Below are positions 26,165-34,967 of a stretch of DNA of 64,000 nt, in pieces (position 1 is the first letter of the stretch; the number at the start of each line of letters is the position of its first letter). Where the stretch lies: positions 5,645,001 to 5,709,000 of the forward strand of contig AP018172.1 in NCBI GenBank assembly GCA_002368175.1, in the 5' to 3' direction. The position numbers were made by a program, and so were the translations under genes. The stretch comes from Calothrix sp. NIES-2098 (GTDB taxonomy: Bacteria; Cyanobacteriota; Cyanobacteriia; Cyanobacteriales; Nostocaceae). The notes beneath the pieces are model-generated. The model did not search any database, was not told where the DNA came from, and saw only the letters and a list, made by a program, of their open reading frames with translations.

Positions 26165-26965
26165 TTAGTGATGATGCTGGTAACGACTAAAGCCAGGGCC
26201 GTAGGTTGCTAAGAGGTTTTTGGGTGAAAGGGCAATTTCTGGTTTACCAGTGCAAACAACTGTTTGGTTGAGACAAAGAACGCGATCGCAATGGTGGTTA
26301 ACCATATCAATATCATGGGAAACTTGTAATATTGTCCAACCTTCCTCACGCTTTAGCTCGTTGAGCAAGAGATAAAAATCTGCTGCACCTTGTACATCTA
26401 CTCCGGCAAATGCTTCATCTAGTACTAAAAGTTTTCGGGGTGTGACTAAACAGTAAGCCAATAATACCCGTTTGAGCTGACCGCCGCTGAGAGTCCCAAT
26501 AGCTTGATGTCGCAAATGGTAAGCATCAGTTCGCTTTAAAGCTTGCACCACTGCTACTGATTTTTCCCGATCTTGTTTCCACCACCTTTTCCATAATGAA
26601 CTTTTAGGCTGATTTTCTCTGGGAATCCTAGCCCATCCTAATCCTACCAACTCACTAACCGAAATTGGAAAGCTGCGGTCAAAGATAAAATTTTGTGGCA
26701 TATAGCCCAATAAATGGCGTAGATGCCCTAAATTTTGCATTGGGCGACCAAATATTTCAATCTTGCCTGCATTATGCGGAATTAATTCTAAAATTGCTTT
26801 TACTAATGTACTTTTACCTGCACCATTAGGCCCTACGATAGCTGTATCTGTCCCAGGTAATAATTCAAAAGAAACATCTCGCACTGCTAGGTAACTGCCT
26901 TGATATACAGTTAATCCCTCTACTTTTAAAATAGGTGATGCTATTTCTTGCTTGTCATTTATCAT
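26165..26965 (-). CDS. znuC: Zinc-type ABC transporter ATP-binding protein (ZnuC family)
   Basis: The 266-residue ABC ATPase has Walker A GPNGAGKST (45-53), a Q-loop (GYMPQNFIFD), signature LSGGQLKR, Walker B KLLVLDEAF and the switch His in VSHDIDMVNHH. Length and the C-terminal His pair fit metal importers of the ZnuC/MntA type. It lies between znuA and znuB, 116 bp before znuB, in one likely operon. Confidence 0.9.
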   Translation of the reverse strand: MINDKQEIASPILKVEGLTVYQGSYLAVRDVSFELLPGTDTAIVGPNGAGKSTLVKAILELIPHNAGKIEIFGRPMQNLGHLRHLLGYMPQNFIFDRSFPISVSELVGLGWARIPRENQPKSSLWKRWWKQDREKSVAVVQALKRTDAYHLRHQAIGTLSGGQLKRVLLAYCLVTPRKLLVLDEAFAGVDVQGAADFYLLLNELKREEGWTILQVSHDIDMVNHHCDRVLCLNQTVVCTGKPEIALSPKNLLATYGPGFSRYQHHH

Positions 26966-27038
26966 GAGTAAATAAAAGTGGTAAATGCTTAATAATTACG
27001 AATAAAAAGTGCTCTATTTCTTCTATCACTAGATTGAC

Positions 27039-28028
27039 TTACTTACAAGCTGCTTCCAGAGTCTGCAAATTAGCTTTCATTGCCTTGAAATAATACTGAG
27101 GATCTGGATCGCCATTTTCTAAGGAATCTAGTGTTTGCAAATTCAACTTTAAGTCTTGGGAGAGATTTTTTAGTAATTTATTGTCTGTTCCTGGTTCGCT
27201 CAATAAGGCTTTAACCTGATATTTCTTGACGGCATTAGTTACATTTTGTATGTCTGCTGGAGAGAGTTGATCTTCAGGAATTTCTACTACTGCAACTTGC
27301 TTGAGGTTATAACGTTGAGCTAAATATGGATAAGCATCATGAAAAGTGACAAAGGTGCAGTTAGGATTTTTCTGCAAAGTCTGCTGAAATTGCCTATTTA
27401 AGGTATCTAATTCTTGAATATAAGCTGCTGCATTAGACACATAGGTAGCTTGATTTTGAGGATCGGCTGCAATTAACCCATCGCGAATATTTGTTACCTG
27501 TTGTTTTGCTAAAACAGGATCTAGCCAAATGTGGGGATTACCCTCAGTATGTTCGTGTTCGTGGTCGTGGTCTTTTTCATTTTTAGCAGTGTTGACAATG
27601 GGTGAAATTGCACCAATTGATTTTATACCTTTACTGCTGTCGATTTCAGTTAATTTGGGATTTTGGGCATTTTTGACAGTTTCTTCCAGAAATTTCTCCA
27701 GCCCCAAACCGTTTTTGACTAATACATTAGCAGTAGCGATCGCTCTCACATTTTCGGGTTTGGCTTGATACTCATGTACTTCCGTACCTGGCGGCACTAA
27801 AATTTCTACCTCTGCTGCATCTCCAGCTACTGCTTTAGTAAACCAATATATCGGTAAAAATGTCGTTACTATTTTGGTTTTTTTCGCAGATGGTAAATCT
27901 TGGGAAGCTGCTTTCCGATCTGTTAACGATTGGTTGCAACTAGCTATTGATAATATCGACAGCACAATTAGAGGCAGAATACCACTTCTTGTTCTGCCTT
28001 TTTTAGGTTCTATATGAGTGCGAACCAC
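27039..28028 (-). CDS. znuA: Zinc-binding lipoprotein of the ABC transporter (ZnuA family)
   Basis: The cluster A-I binding protein has a hydrophobic signal ending in a lipobox (SIASC) and metal-ligand His residues (EVHEYQ, NPHIWLDP, TFHDAYPY). A His/Asp/Glu-rich loop (EKDHDHEHEHTEGNPH), typical of zinc-specific members, sits just before the NPHIWLDP motif. GTG 28028 is chosen as start because CGGAGGGG lies 7 bases upstream; the frame otherwise extends to a TTG at 28085 with no ribosome-binding site. It captures Zn in the periplasm for ZnuB/ZnuC. A Zur-like box about 80 bp upstream suggests repression by zinc-loaded Zur. Confidence 0.9.
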   Translation of the reverse strand: MVRTHIEPKKGRTRSGILPLIVLSILSIASCNQSLTDRKAASQDLPSAKKTKIVTTFLPIYWFTKAVAGDAAEVEILVPPGTEVHEYQAKPENVRAIATANVLVKNGLGLEKFLEETVKNAQNPKLTEIDSSKGIKSIGAISPIVNTAKNEKDHDHEHEHTEGNPHIWLDPVLAKQQVTNIRDGLIAADPQNQATYVSNAAAYIQELDTLNRQFQQTLQKNPNCTFVTFHDAYPYLAQRYNLKQVAVVEIPEDQLSPADIQNVTNAVKKYQVKALLSEPGTDNKLLKNLSQDLKLNLQTLDSLENGDPDPQYYFKAMKANLQTLEAACK

Positions 28029-28108
28029 AGTTTTTCCCCTCCGAAAACTAGCTGGCGCTGTCTTCGTTAAAATGCCTATTGACAATGAGATTGATTCTAA
28101 ATCTCATA

Positions 28109-28123
28109 TTATAATAATTCTCA
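28109..28123 (-). promoter_or_regulatory. Zur-like box upstream of znuA
   Basis: On the minus strand the sequence TGAGAATTATTATAA matches the 7-1-7 Zur consensus TGATAATnATTATCA known from Anabaena at 12 of 14 defined positions. It is 81 bp upstream of the chosen znuA start and within the divergent promoter region shared with the SLH porin. Confidence 0.55.
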
Positions 28124-28310
28124 TTCTCATGCAATCGGGGTGTAAGCCATCACATCCAAAATTTTGGTTATTTGATTGATGATAGTTTCCTGACTGAAAG
28201 TTTTAAAAAAATTCTCAGCTTCCTGATATTATATTGAGAATAGTTTTTAATAAGCTTGAATTCAAAGCATGGTAGTGTAGCCATTTACTATCAATAGGTG
28301 TGAGGGAAAC

Positions 28311-29948
28311 ATGCGGAAAGTATGGAAGTCTCTGCTGGCTAGTTCAGCAGTTGGCGGTGCAATGCTATTTTTGAGTGCAGCAGCAGTGGCGGGTGAAATT
28401 AGCGAGCCGCTTGTTGCAGCTGATGTAGAACAAGAGACTGAGAATTTCCTGCAACAACAGTCAATGTCTCAAGTTACCTCAGTATCTCAACTATCAGATG
28501 TGCAGCCTACAGATTGGGCCTTTCAGGCATTGCAATCTTTAGTAGAACGTTACGGTTGTATAGCAGGTTATCCCAATGGTACATTCCGGGGTAATCGCGC
28601 AATGACAAGATATGAATTTGCTGCTGGTTTAAATGCTTGTCTCAATCGTGTCAACGAACTTATCGCCACAGGTACAGCCGATTTAGTGACAAAAGAAGAC
28701 TTAGCTAAACTGCAAACACTACAAGAGAACTTTGCCGCAGAATTGGCAACACTAAGGGGTCGGGTGGATGCATTGGAAGCCAAGACTGCGGAGTTAGAAG
28801 CAAATCAATTTTCTATCACTACCAAACTGCAAGGAGAAGTAGTGACCGTAGTCAGCGATGTTTTATCAGGTAATCAAGTCAATGGTGAAGAAATTATAGA
28901 CAAGAATACAACTCTTGGGGCACGGGCAAGAGTTGAATTGGCCACTAGCTTCACGGGTAAAGATACGCTGTTTACCAGAATTCAAACCAATAATATTCTC
29001 AGCCCCAACATTGGGACACCAGAGGGTAACTTGTTCTTTGCTGGGGAAGATGGTACAAATGACGCTTTTATCGATGCACTATATTACCAATTTCCGATTG
29101 GTGAAAAACTGCAAGTAATTGCTCTTGCCAATGCTGGTGCAGCAGATGACATTACGGATACCATAAATCTCTTTGATGGAGATGGTAGCTTTGGGGCCTT
29201 GTCTACCTTTGGGACACGCAACCCGATTTATTATCAGATGAATGGTGCTGGGTTAGGAGTAAATTATGATTTTAGCAACCAATTAGCACTGAGTTTGGGG
29301 TATTTGGCGAGTTCAGCTAACAATCCTACTCCCGGAAATGGTTTATTTAATGGTGGATACGGTGCTTTAGCACAGCTAATCTTTAAACCAAGCGATCGCC
29401 TGAAAGTTGCCTTCACCTACATTAATGCCTACAATCAGGAATTGGCGACTGGTAGCAATCGGGCAAACGTCGGCTCGTTTCTTGGTGGAGTAGTTCAAAA
29501 TTTAACCGGAAGTGAAGAAGCTGTTCCCGTACCTACTTCTAGTAATTCCTATGGTATAGAAGCATCTTTCGCCCTGAGTAAAAAATTTGTGTTGGGAGGC
29601 TGGGTAGGATATACCAATACTCGCAACCTATCCACAGCCGGAGATACAATTAACCGAGGCAGTGTTGATGTCTGGAACTGGGCTGTGACTTTAGGACTAC
29701 CCGATCTTGGTAAGGAAGGGAACTTAGCTGGTTTTATCTTCGGTATGGAACCAAAAGTTACAAGTTCCAACATTACTGGACTAGACAGAGACCCAGATAC
29801 TTCTTATCACATTGAAGCTTTCTACCAATACAAGGTGAGCGACAATATCAGTATTACTCCAGGAGTGATTTGGCTGACAGCACCAGATCACAATGAGCAA
29901 AATGACGATGTTGTGATTGGTGCTTTAAGAACTACATTTAGTTTCTAA
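28311..29948 (+). CDS. SLH-domain / OprB-type outer-membrane porin
   Basis: The 545-residue protein begins with a signal peptide (cleavage near AVAG), then an SLH domain (SDVQPTDWAFQALQSLVERYG, with YPNGTFRGNRAMTRYEFAAGL) that anchors to peptidoglycan-linked polymer. A coiled-coil stretch (LATLRGRVDALEAKTAELEAN) precedes a C-terminal beta-barrel ending in Phe (LRTTFSF). This is the standard form of cyanobacterial porins, some annotated as iron-uptake porins. Divergent placement from the zinc transporter with a Zur-like box between suggests a metal link, which is inference. Confidence 0.9.
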   Translation: MRKVWKSLLASSAVGGAMLFLSAAAVAGEISEPLVAADVEQETENFLQQQSMSQVTSVSQLSDVQPTDWAFQALQSLVERYGCIAGYPNGTFRGNRAMTRYEFAAGLNACLNRVNELIATGTADLVTKEDLAKLQTLQENFAAELATLRGRVDALEAKTAELEANQFSITTKLQGEVVTVVSDVLSGNQVNGEEIIDKNTTLGARARVELATSFTGKDTLFTRIQTNNILSPNIGTPEGNLFFAGEDGTNDAFIDALYYQFPIGEKLQVIALANAGAADDITDTINLFDGDGSFGALSTFGTRNPIYYQMNGAGLGVNYDFSNQLALSLGYLASSANNPTPGNGLFNGGYGALAQLIFKPSDRLKVAFTYINAYNQELATGSNRANVGSFLGGVVQNLTGSEEAVPVPTSSNSYGIEASFALSKKFVLGGWVGYTNTRNLSTAGDTINRGSVDVWNWAVTLGLPDLGKEGNLAGFIFGMEPKVTSSNITGLDRDPDTSYHIEAFYQYKVSDNISITPGVIWLTAPDHNEQNDDVVIGALRTTFSF

Positions 29949-29974
29949 CGTTACTTGTAGTTTAAAAGTCGCCT

Positions 29975-29996
29975 AAAAAAGATTCGGATCTTTTTT
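29975..29996 (+). terminator. Rho-independent terminator after the porin
   Basis: AAAAAAGAT, loop TCGG, ATCTTTTTT: a perfect 9-bp stem ending in a T run, 27 bases past the porin stop. Confidence 0.75.
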
Positions 29997-30011
29997 GCAG
30001 AAATTGAAGTA

Positions 30012-30037
30012 AAAACCCAGCATTTCTGCTGGGTTTT
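30012..30037. terminator. Second terminator hairpin
   Basis: AAAACCCAGCA (30012-30022) pairs with TGCTGGGTTTT (30027-30037), a strong GC stem with T run, making a tandem terminator with the previous one. Confidence 0.75.
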
Positions 30038-30647
30038 ATCTTTTACACCAAATAACCGTTGTTTCTCTTTGGATCTCAGGCAATTATCTTACCTAATGCT
30101 TCAACTTTGCTGCACTTAAAGAGTGTAGACTTAATTGGATTAATTTCGCATTTAGCATATCTATACCCTGGCATATAAAAGATATAACTGTGTAGAGCAA
30201 AGCAACATTTTTTACAAAAAAATCATTTTTCTCACCTCAGTCTAAAGATAGAAACAAGCACACATATATAAATAGGTATAAAACAATTTTTTGAGAATAT
30301 TTTTCAGTATTTTTATGCAAAAAAAGGCACGTTATTGTATGAAAAACAAATTCCGATCGCAGGTATTTATGTAAAATCTCGTATTACTAGAATCTATGAC
30401 AGAGTAAGGTATAAGAATATTAGTTGATTTAACGTAGATTCGCAATCAACCATGCGGAAATTACTTAAATTTTGGAATCAGATTAGTATTACTTAGTCAG
30501 AATTAATTTTAGTAATGCCTTGTGATGTAGTCGTTAGAGAACGAGTTTTCATAGAGACCGTAGGAACCATCAGGTTATTGGATGTTACTCAAGTTGTGTT
30601 CGATCGCATCGATAAAATTGCAATTATCGAGTTAGTTGGGATAACCC
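30038..30647. other. Intergenic region without a clear gene
   Basis: About 600 bp, AT-rich, without a coding frame I trust. It sits between the porin terminators and the candidate small RNA. Confidence 0.4.
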
Positions 30648-30761
30648 AAAAAAAATGACCAGCCTCCCACAGCTGGTCTCAAAAATATTTTTCCGCGTTG
30701 TCTTCTCAATAGAGTTAAAACCTAGTTGCGCGTTCCCAAAATGCAACAGGCAACTTTTCTT
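30648..30761 (-). ncRNA. Candidate small RNA with strong terminator
   Basis: On the minus strand a TACAAT box (plus 30768-30773) is followed by about 110 bases ending in a perfect hairpin GACCAGC/GCTGGTC (plus 30657-30678) and eight T's (plus 30648-30655). An internal hairpin (GTTGC...GCAAC) is also present. There is no reading frame in the interval. It could instead be the distant terminator of the NFACT gene, whose stop is 200 bp upstream. The promoter spacing (TTTACT, 19 bp, TACAAT) is not ideal. Confidence 0.35.
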
Positions 30762-30881
30762 AACAATATTGTAGCAGTCAACACAGTTTTTTAGTAAAAA
30801 TTTACCAAAAAAAGATAGCTTAACAGGTTAATAACCTCTATCTTGGAGAATAATTCAACATCTTTCTCTGGCAATAACACG

Positions 30882-32624
30882 TCAATTGTCATTAGCCAAT
30901 TGGCTTTGGACTGTTGATTGTGGTTTTCCCCAAAGGATACGCTCTTGCTTGTAAATAGCAATTCCTGGTTTGGCTCCCTTGGGTTTATAGACGTGTTTTG
31001 GCTGAGTATACACCACTGGTACTTGGTCACTTTGACGAGCGCGGCTGTAGTAAGAAGCCAAGTTAGCAGCAAATTGTAAATCTGTTTCTTCAGGGACAGC
31101 CCCTGGCTCTAAACGGAGTAATACATGACTACCAGGAATTTCTTGCGCGTGGAACCATAGGTCATAATCTCCAGCGACGCGAAAGGTTAATTGGTCGTTC
31201 TGGCGATTATTGCGCCCGATTAAGACTTCAAAACCGCTGGGTGTGCGGTAACGATGAAAGCTGCTAGTAGCTTCATTGTTACTGCGGTTGCGGTATTCTG
31301 GATCTTCTAGATAGCCTTGTCCAATTAGCTCATCGCGGATTTCTTCGAGAGCTTGTAAATCCTCAGATGTTTGGTATTTTTCTATTTGGGCGATCGCATC
31401 TTCTACTTGTTCTAAATATGCAATTTCCCCATTCACTTCTGCAAGTAGGGGTTCTACCGCCGCCCGCGCTCGTTTGAGCTTTTGGTGCTGTTTATAAAGG
31501 CTTTGGGCATTTTGTACGGCATTTTTATCTGGCTGAAGCGCGATCGCTACTGGTAAGCCAGTCTCAAAATCTGGGAGAGTAATCTCCTTCATTCCTGCTT
31601 CCCAGTTTTGCAGATGCGCCATCAACAAATCTGCTTTTTGACGATATTCATCAGCGCGATCTGATTGCTGCAAGCGTTCAGAAAAGGTGTTAGCTTTCAG
31701 CCGTAATTTTGCCAAAATGTTATTCAGTTTTTGACTTAGCTGATGGCGCAGCTGGGAAAATAATTGTTCGTTTAGGCGATCGGTGTAGTAGCGATTGAGT
31801 AACTGTTGGATATCTGTTGCTGGTGTCACCGCACCCCAACCCATTACCGTATAGCCTTCAGCAGTCCAAGCTGGGTGAAACTTTTCATCATTTAAAGCTT
31901 GTAACCATACTTGCCATTGCGCAAATAATTGTTGCCAATTTTCAGGAGTGAGACTATCGGTAGTTGTGTCTGGTGCGATGTTTGCCGATCGCACCATTGA
32001 ATCTACCAGTGCCGCACTCAAGCCGCTATAACTTTTGAGTAACTGACGTTTAATGCCTCCCGGTACTAAACTAACTCTTTCTTGCCAACGTTGTTGAGAT
32101 TCGCTCAAACTGGGAACTGGGCCTGTGAGTTTCGGTGGCGTTTCATAGAGTTGTCCGGTTTGGATAGGACGGACGCTGGATTGTTGCTGGCTAACTTGAT
32201 GGGCAGCAGTGATAATTAAATTGCTGGCATCGGTGAGAATGACATTGCTGTATTTGCCCATGATTTCCACATAGATGTGGTAAAGCGGACTTTCCCCAGG
32301 ACGACGAGCAAATTGTAAATCAACAACACGCTCCCAAGGAGCGATCGCCTCAATAGCTATCAGTGCCAAACCACCCAACTGATGTATAAGTTGTTGGCTA
32401 AAAGTAAAAGTATCTGGTGTGCGCGGTGGCGGCTCGCCAATACAAATGCGTGCAGCTTGGGGATGCCAGGAAATCTCTAGCCAACCCCGCTGTTTTAAGG
32501 TACGTAATGCTACAGAGATAGTATAGCGATCGCGCTGGAAAACCTGTTCTGTCCGAGATGGTAGCCAGTGAGCGCGTAGTTCGCTACAAGCAGCTGTAAG
32601 GGTGGTAAAGTCAACTGGTTGCAC
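30882..32624 (-). CDS. rqcH: NFACT family protein (RqcH/Rqc2 homologue)
   Basis: The 580-residue protein has the NFACT layout: an N-terminal NFACT-N domain (FTTLTAACSELRAHW..., LYHIYVEIMGKYSNVIL), a central coiled coil (about 290-430, KLNNILAKLRLKANTFSERLQQ region) and a C-terminal NFACT-R domain (LIGRNNRQNDQLTFRVAG, DLWFHAQEIPGSHVLLR). Bacterial RqcH binds stalled 50S-peptidyl-tRNA complexes and adds C-terminal Ala tails for degradation. Cyanobacterial members are often labelled fibronectin-binding. It is monocistronic. Confidence 0.88.
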   Translation of the reverse strand: MQPVDFTTLTAACSELRAHWLPSRTEQVFQRDRYTISVALRTLKQRGWLEISWHPQAARICIGEPPPRTPDTFTFSQQLIHQLGGLALIAIEAIAPWERVVDLQFARRPGESPLYHIYVEIMGKYSNVILTDASNLIITAAHQVSQQQSSVRPIQTGQLYETPPKLTGPVPSLSESQQRWQERVSLVPGGIKRQLLKSYSGLSAALVDSMVRSANIAPDTTTDSLTPENWQQLFAQWQVWLQALNDEKFHPAWTAEGYTVMGWGAVTPATDIQQLLNRYYTDRLNEQLFSQLRHQLSQKLNNILAKLRLKANTFSERLQQSDRADEYRQKADLLMAHLQNWEAGMKEITLPDFETGLPVAIALQPDKNAVQNAQSLYKQHQKLKRARAAVEPLLAEVNGEIAYLEQVEDAIAQIEKYQTSEDLQALEEIRDELIGQGYLEDPEYRNRSNNEATSSFHRYRTPSGFEVLIGRNNRQNDQLTFRVAGDYDLWFHAQEIPGSHVLLRLEPGAVPEETDLQFAANLASYYSRARQSDQVPVVYTQPKHVYKPKGAKPGIAIYKQERILWGKPQSTVQSQLANDN

Positions 32625-32723
32625 ATCAATTAGCCATTGGCTTCAAACGTAGATGCTCAGTATAGTGCCAAAATGCATAGACAACTATTCTTATGCTCTG
32701 CGTTTGCCAAGGATGAAACATTA

Positions 32724-32752
32724 AAAGGAGAAGGTAAAATACCTTCCCCTTT
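32724..32752 (-). terminator. Terminator of the glycosyltransferase gene
   Basis: AAAGGAGAAGGT (32724-32735) pairs with ACCTTCCCCTTT (32741-32752) with one mismatch, 45 bases past the minus-strand stop codon. Confidence 0.6.
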
Positions 32753-32796
32753 ATGATTTTAACGATTAGTTACGCTCAAAAATTGCAGTAGCTCAA

Positions 32797-34134
32797 TTAG
32801 CTGAGTAGAGCCGGTTGTTTGGTAGATTCTACCGCAGGTTTTACGGCAGGTTTTTCCAAGCTTTGCTCTAAAGTTTGTACTACAGATGCTGCTACAGGCT
32901 GTTCTAATAGTTGGGTGTAAAGTTCGCTGAGTTGAGACGCCACACCATCCCAACTAAATTTATTAATAACGCGCTCTCTAGCAGCTTTACCCAATTCATC
33001 ACGCCATTCTGGATTCATCAGAATTCGGTCAATGGCTTCTCTAAAAGCGGGTACATCTTGTGCTGGTGCTAATAAGCCAGTTTCCTCAGGGACGACAGTA
33101 AACTGAAGTCCACCAACATCACTGGCTACCACTGGCGTACCGCTAGCCATTGCTTCGATCGCTACAAGTCCAAAGGGTTCGTAGTGGCTGGGAACAACGC
33201 ATACATCAGCAGCGGCGTAGTAAGTGGGTAGAACTTTTTGGCAGAGACGACCGGGTAAGGTGGTCATATCGTTCATACCCAATTCATTAATAATACCTTC
33301 GATGCGATCGCGTTCGATACCGTCGCTATTACCGGGAGTGCTACCACCACCAATAATTAGATGAAGTTTTTGCGACGCACGCAACTTAGAGGCTCCCACA
33401 GCACGGACTACTGTTTCTATACCTTTGCGCGGATCGAAACGACCTACATACAATACAACTTTTGTATCTGGGTCAATACCTAACTTAGCCCGTGCTGCTT
33501 GGCGATTGATAGAGCCAAATTGCTGAATATCTGTACCGCAGGGAATGATATCAATATTACCTTTAGTAGAAACGAGCGATCGCATATGTTGTTTTTCTTG
33601 CGGACTCGTCGCGACAATTCTTTCTGCTGTTTCCAAAACTTCTTTTTCTACTGCTAATCGCTTACTAGCAATTACAGGAATTGTTGCGATTGTGTTGTAC
33701 TTAACTGCTCCTAAAGAGTGGTATGTGTGAACCTGTTTACATCCTTGGAGCTTCTTCAATTGCATTCCTACCCAGCTTGAGAGCCAGTAGTTAGTGTGAA
33801 CCAACTCATAGGTAATGCCATTTTTTCGTTGAAATTCCAAAAACTTATCTATAAATTCTGGTAAATAGTCAAAAAGATTGTCTCGCGGTACAAACTCTAA
33901 AGCACCTGCTTGGAAACGGATGGTTCGACAATTATCACTATGCTGAACTATCGTTTCTTGCTCCGCACTCACTTTGCGGGTAAACATATCAACTTGCCAT
34001 CCCAACCGCGCTAGTGCTTCACCCACTTGTCGGACGTAAACATTTTGTCCTCCGGCTTCTTCCTTACCAATTTCAATTGCCGGATCTCCGTGAACTGAAA
34101 TTAAAGCGATGCGTTTTTCAGTGGTAGCGTTCAT
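32797..34134 (-). CDS. GT4 family glycosyltransferase
   Basis: The 445-residue protein has a GT-B fold. An N-terminal GGQNVYVRQVGEALARLG acceptor loop, as in sucrose-phosphate synthase and related GT4 enzymes, precedes LYVGRFDPRKGIETVV and the nucleotide-sugar motif EPFGLVAIEAMASGTPVVAS (the E-x7-E element). It should transfer a sugar from an NDP-sugar to an unknown acceptor. The sucrose-type loop is suggestive, but SPS proper is longer or differs, so the substrate stays open. The last 35 residues are a Pro/Val-rich tail of repeated KPAV and EQ units. There is no cluster of polysaccharide genes nearby. Confidence 0.88.
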   Translation of the reverse strand: MNATTEKRIALISVHGDPAIEIGKEEAGGQNVYVRQVGEALARLGWQVDMFTRKVSAEQETIVQHSDNCRTIRFQAGALEFVPRDNLFDYLPEFIDKFLEFQRKNGITYELVHTNYWLSSWVGMQLKKLQGCKQVHTYHSLGAVKYNTIATIPVIASKRLAVEKEVLETAERIVATSPQEKQHMRSLVSTKGNIDIIPCGTDIQQFGSINRQAARAKLGIDPDTKVVLYVGRFDPRKGIETVVRAVGASKLRASQKLHLIIGGGSTPGNSDGIERDRIEGIINELGMNDMTTLPGRLCQKVLPTYYAAADVCVVPSHYEPFGLVAIEAMASGTPVVASDVGGLQFTVVPEETGLLAPAQDVPAFREAIDRILMNPEWRDELGKAARERVINKFSWDGVASQLSELYTQLLEQPVAASVVQTLEQSLEKPAVKPAVESTKQPALLS

Positions 34135-34967
34135 AGTTTGTTGTTGATGATTGTAAAAAAAGTCGCTGGCATAGGCATTTCCAAATTTGCGCCTAGCACT
34201 TTTAACCGAATCATTTAAGAACTTTAATTAAACTTTATTTTAATTTAATAGGTCAAATTTATTTATGCATCTACTCGGAGAAATAAGCTGTTTGACTCCG
34301 TATTTCTATTTAATTTCTTTATATATATGCTGCTATATTTATATCTAATGCTTTTGATAGACAAACTTCGACTCCATATATGTTTTAGGAACTAGCTGTC
34401 TCATCAATATATGCATTCAGAAATATTCATCTAGGTTACTTGGATATTTTCTAACATAAAATTACTTACTTTCTTTGGTTGAGTCGTCGGTAAGTAGCTA
34501 AAAATCCGGTTATCAATCAAAAAACGGTTAAATTTTTTACAAAAACTATTTTATATATTGTAGTTACTTATACTTAAAATCCCAATTTAATTTTCTGTTG
34601 CATAAGATACAGATTTTCTCGAAATCGATATTTGACAGTTTCAGTAGCGTAGTTTACTTTGCTAAATGTTAAGTCATACAAAAGCCTAATGCATTGTATA
34701 GGATTTACTAATGAATTAAGACTCTTACAGCTGCGCACTAGTCAAAATGTAAAAAACTGATGAGGTAAACTTTTGATGGATTTTGAATAATCTCTTGATT
34801 TTTGCCTTACTGTACTAGCTTAGAGAACGCGCTGAGAATTATTGACTACCTTAAGACCTAGTTATTCTCTGCTTGGGCTATTCTGTAATTTTCTCACTGT
34901 CGTGATGCAATCAAGCCTCGATCTGGTTTGTACTGACACTTAGCTGTACCCAAATATCTCAGATATT
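34135..34967. other. Divergent promoter region without a gene
   Basis: About 830 bp between the glycosyltransferase and the multi-PAS kinase, very AT-rich, with no reading frame, tRNA or strong hairpin that I can support. It must hold both promoters. Confidence 0.45.
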
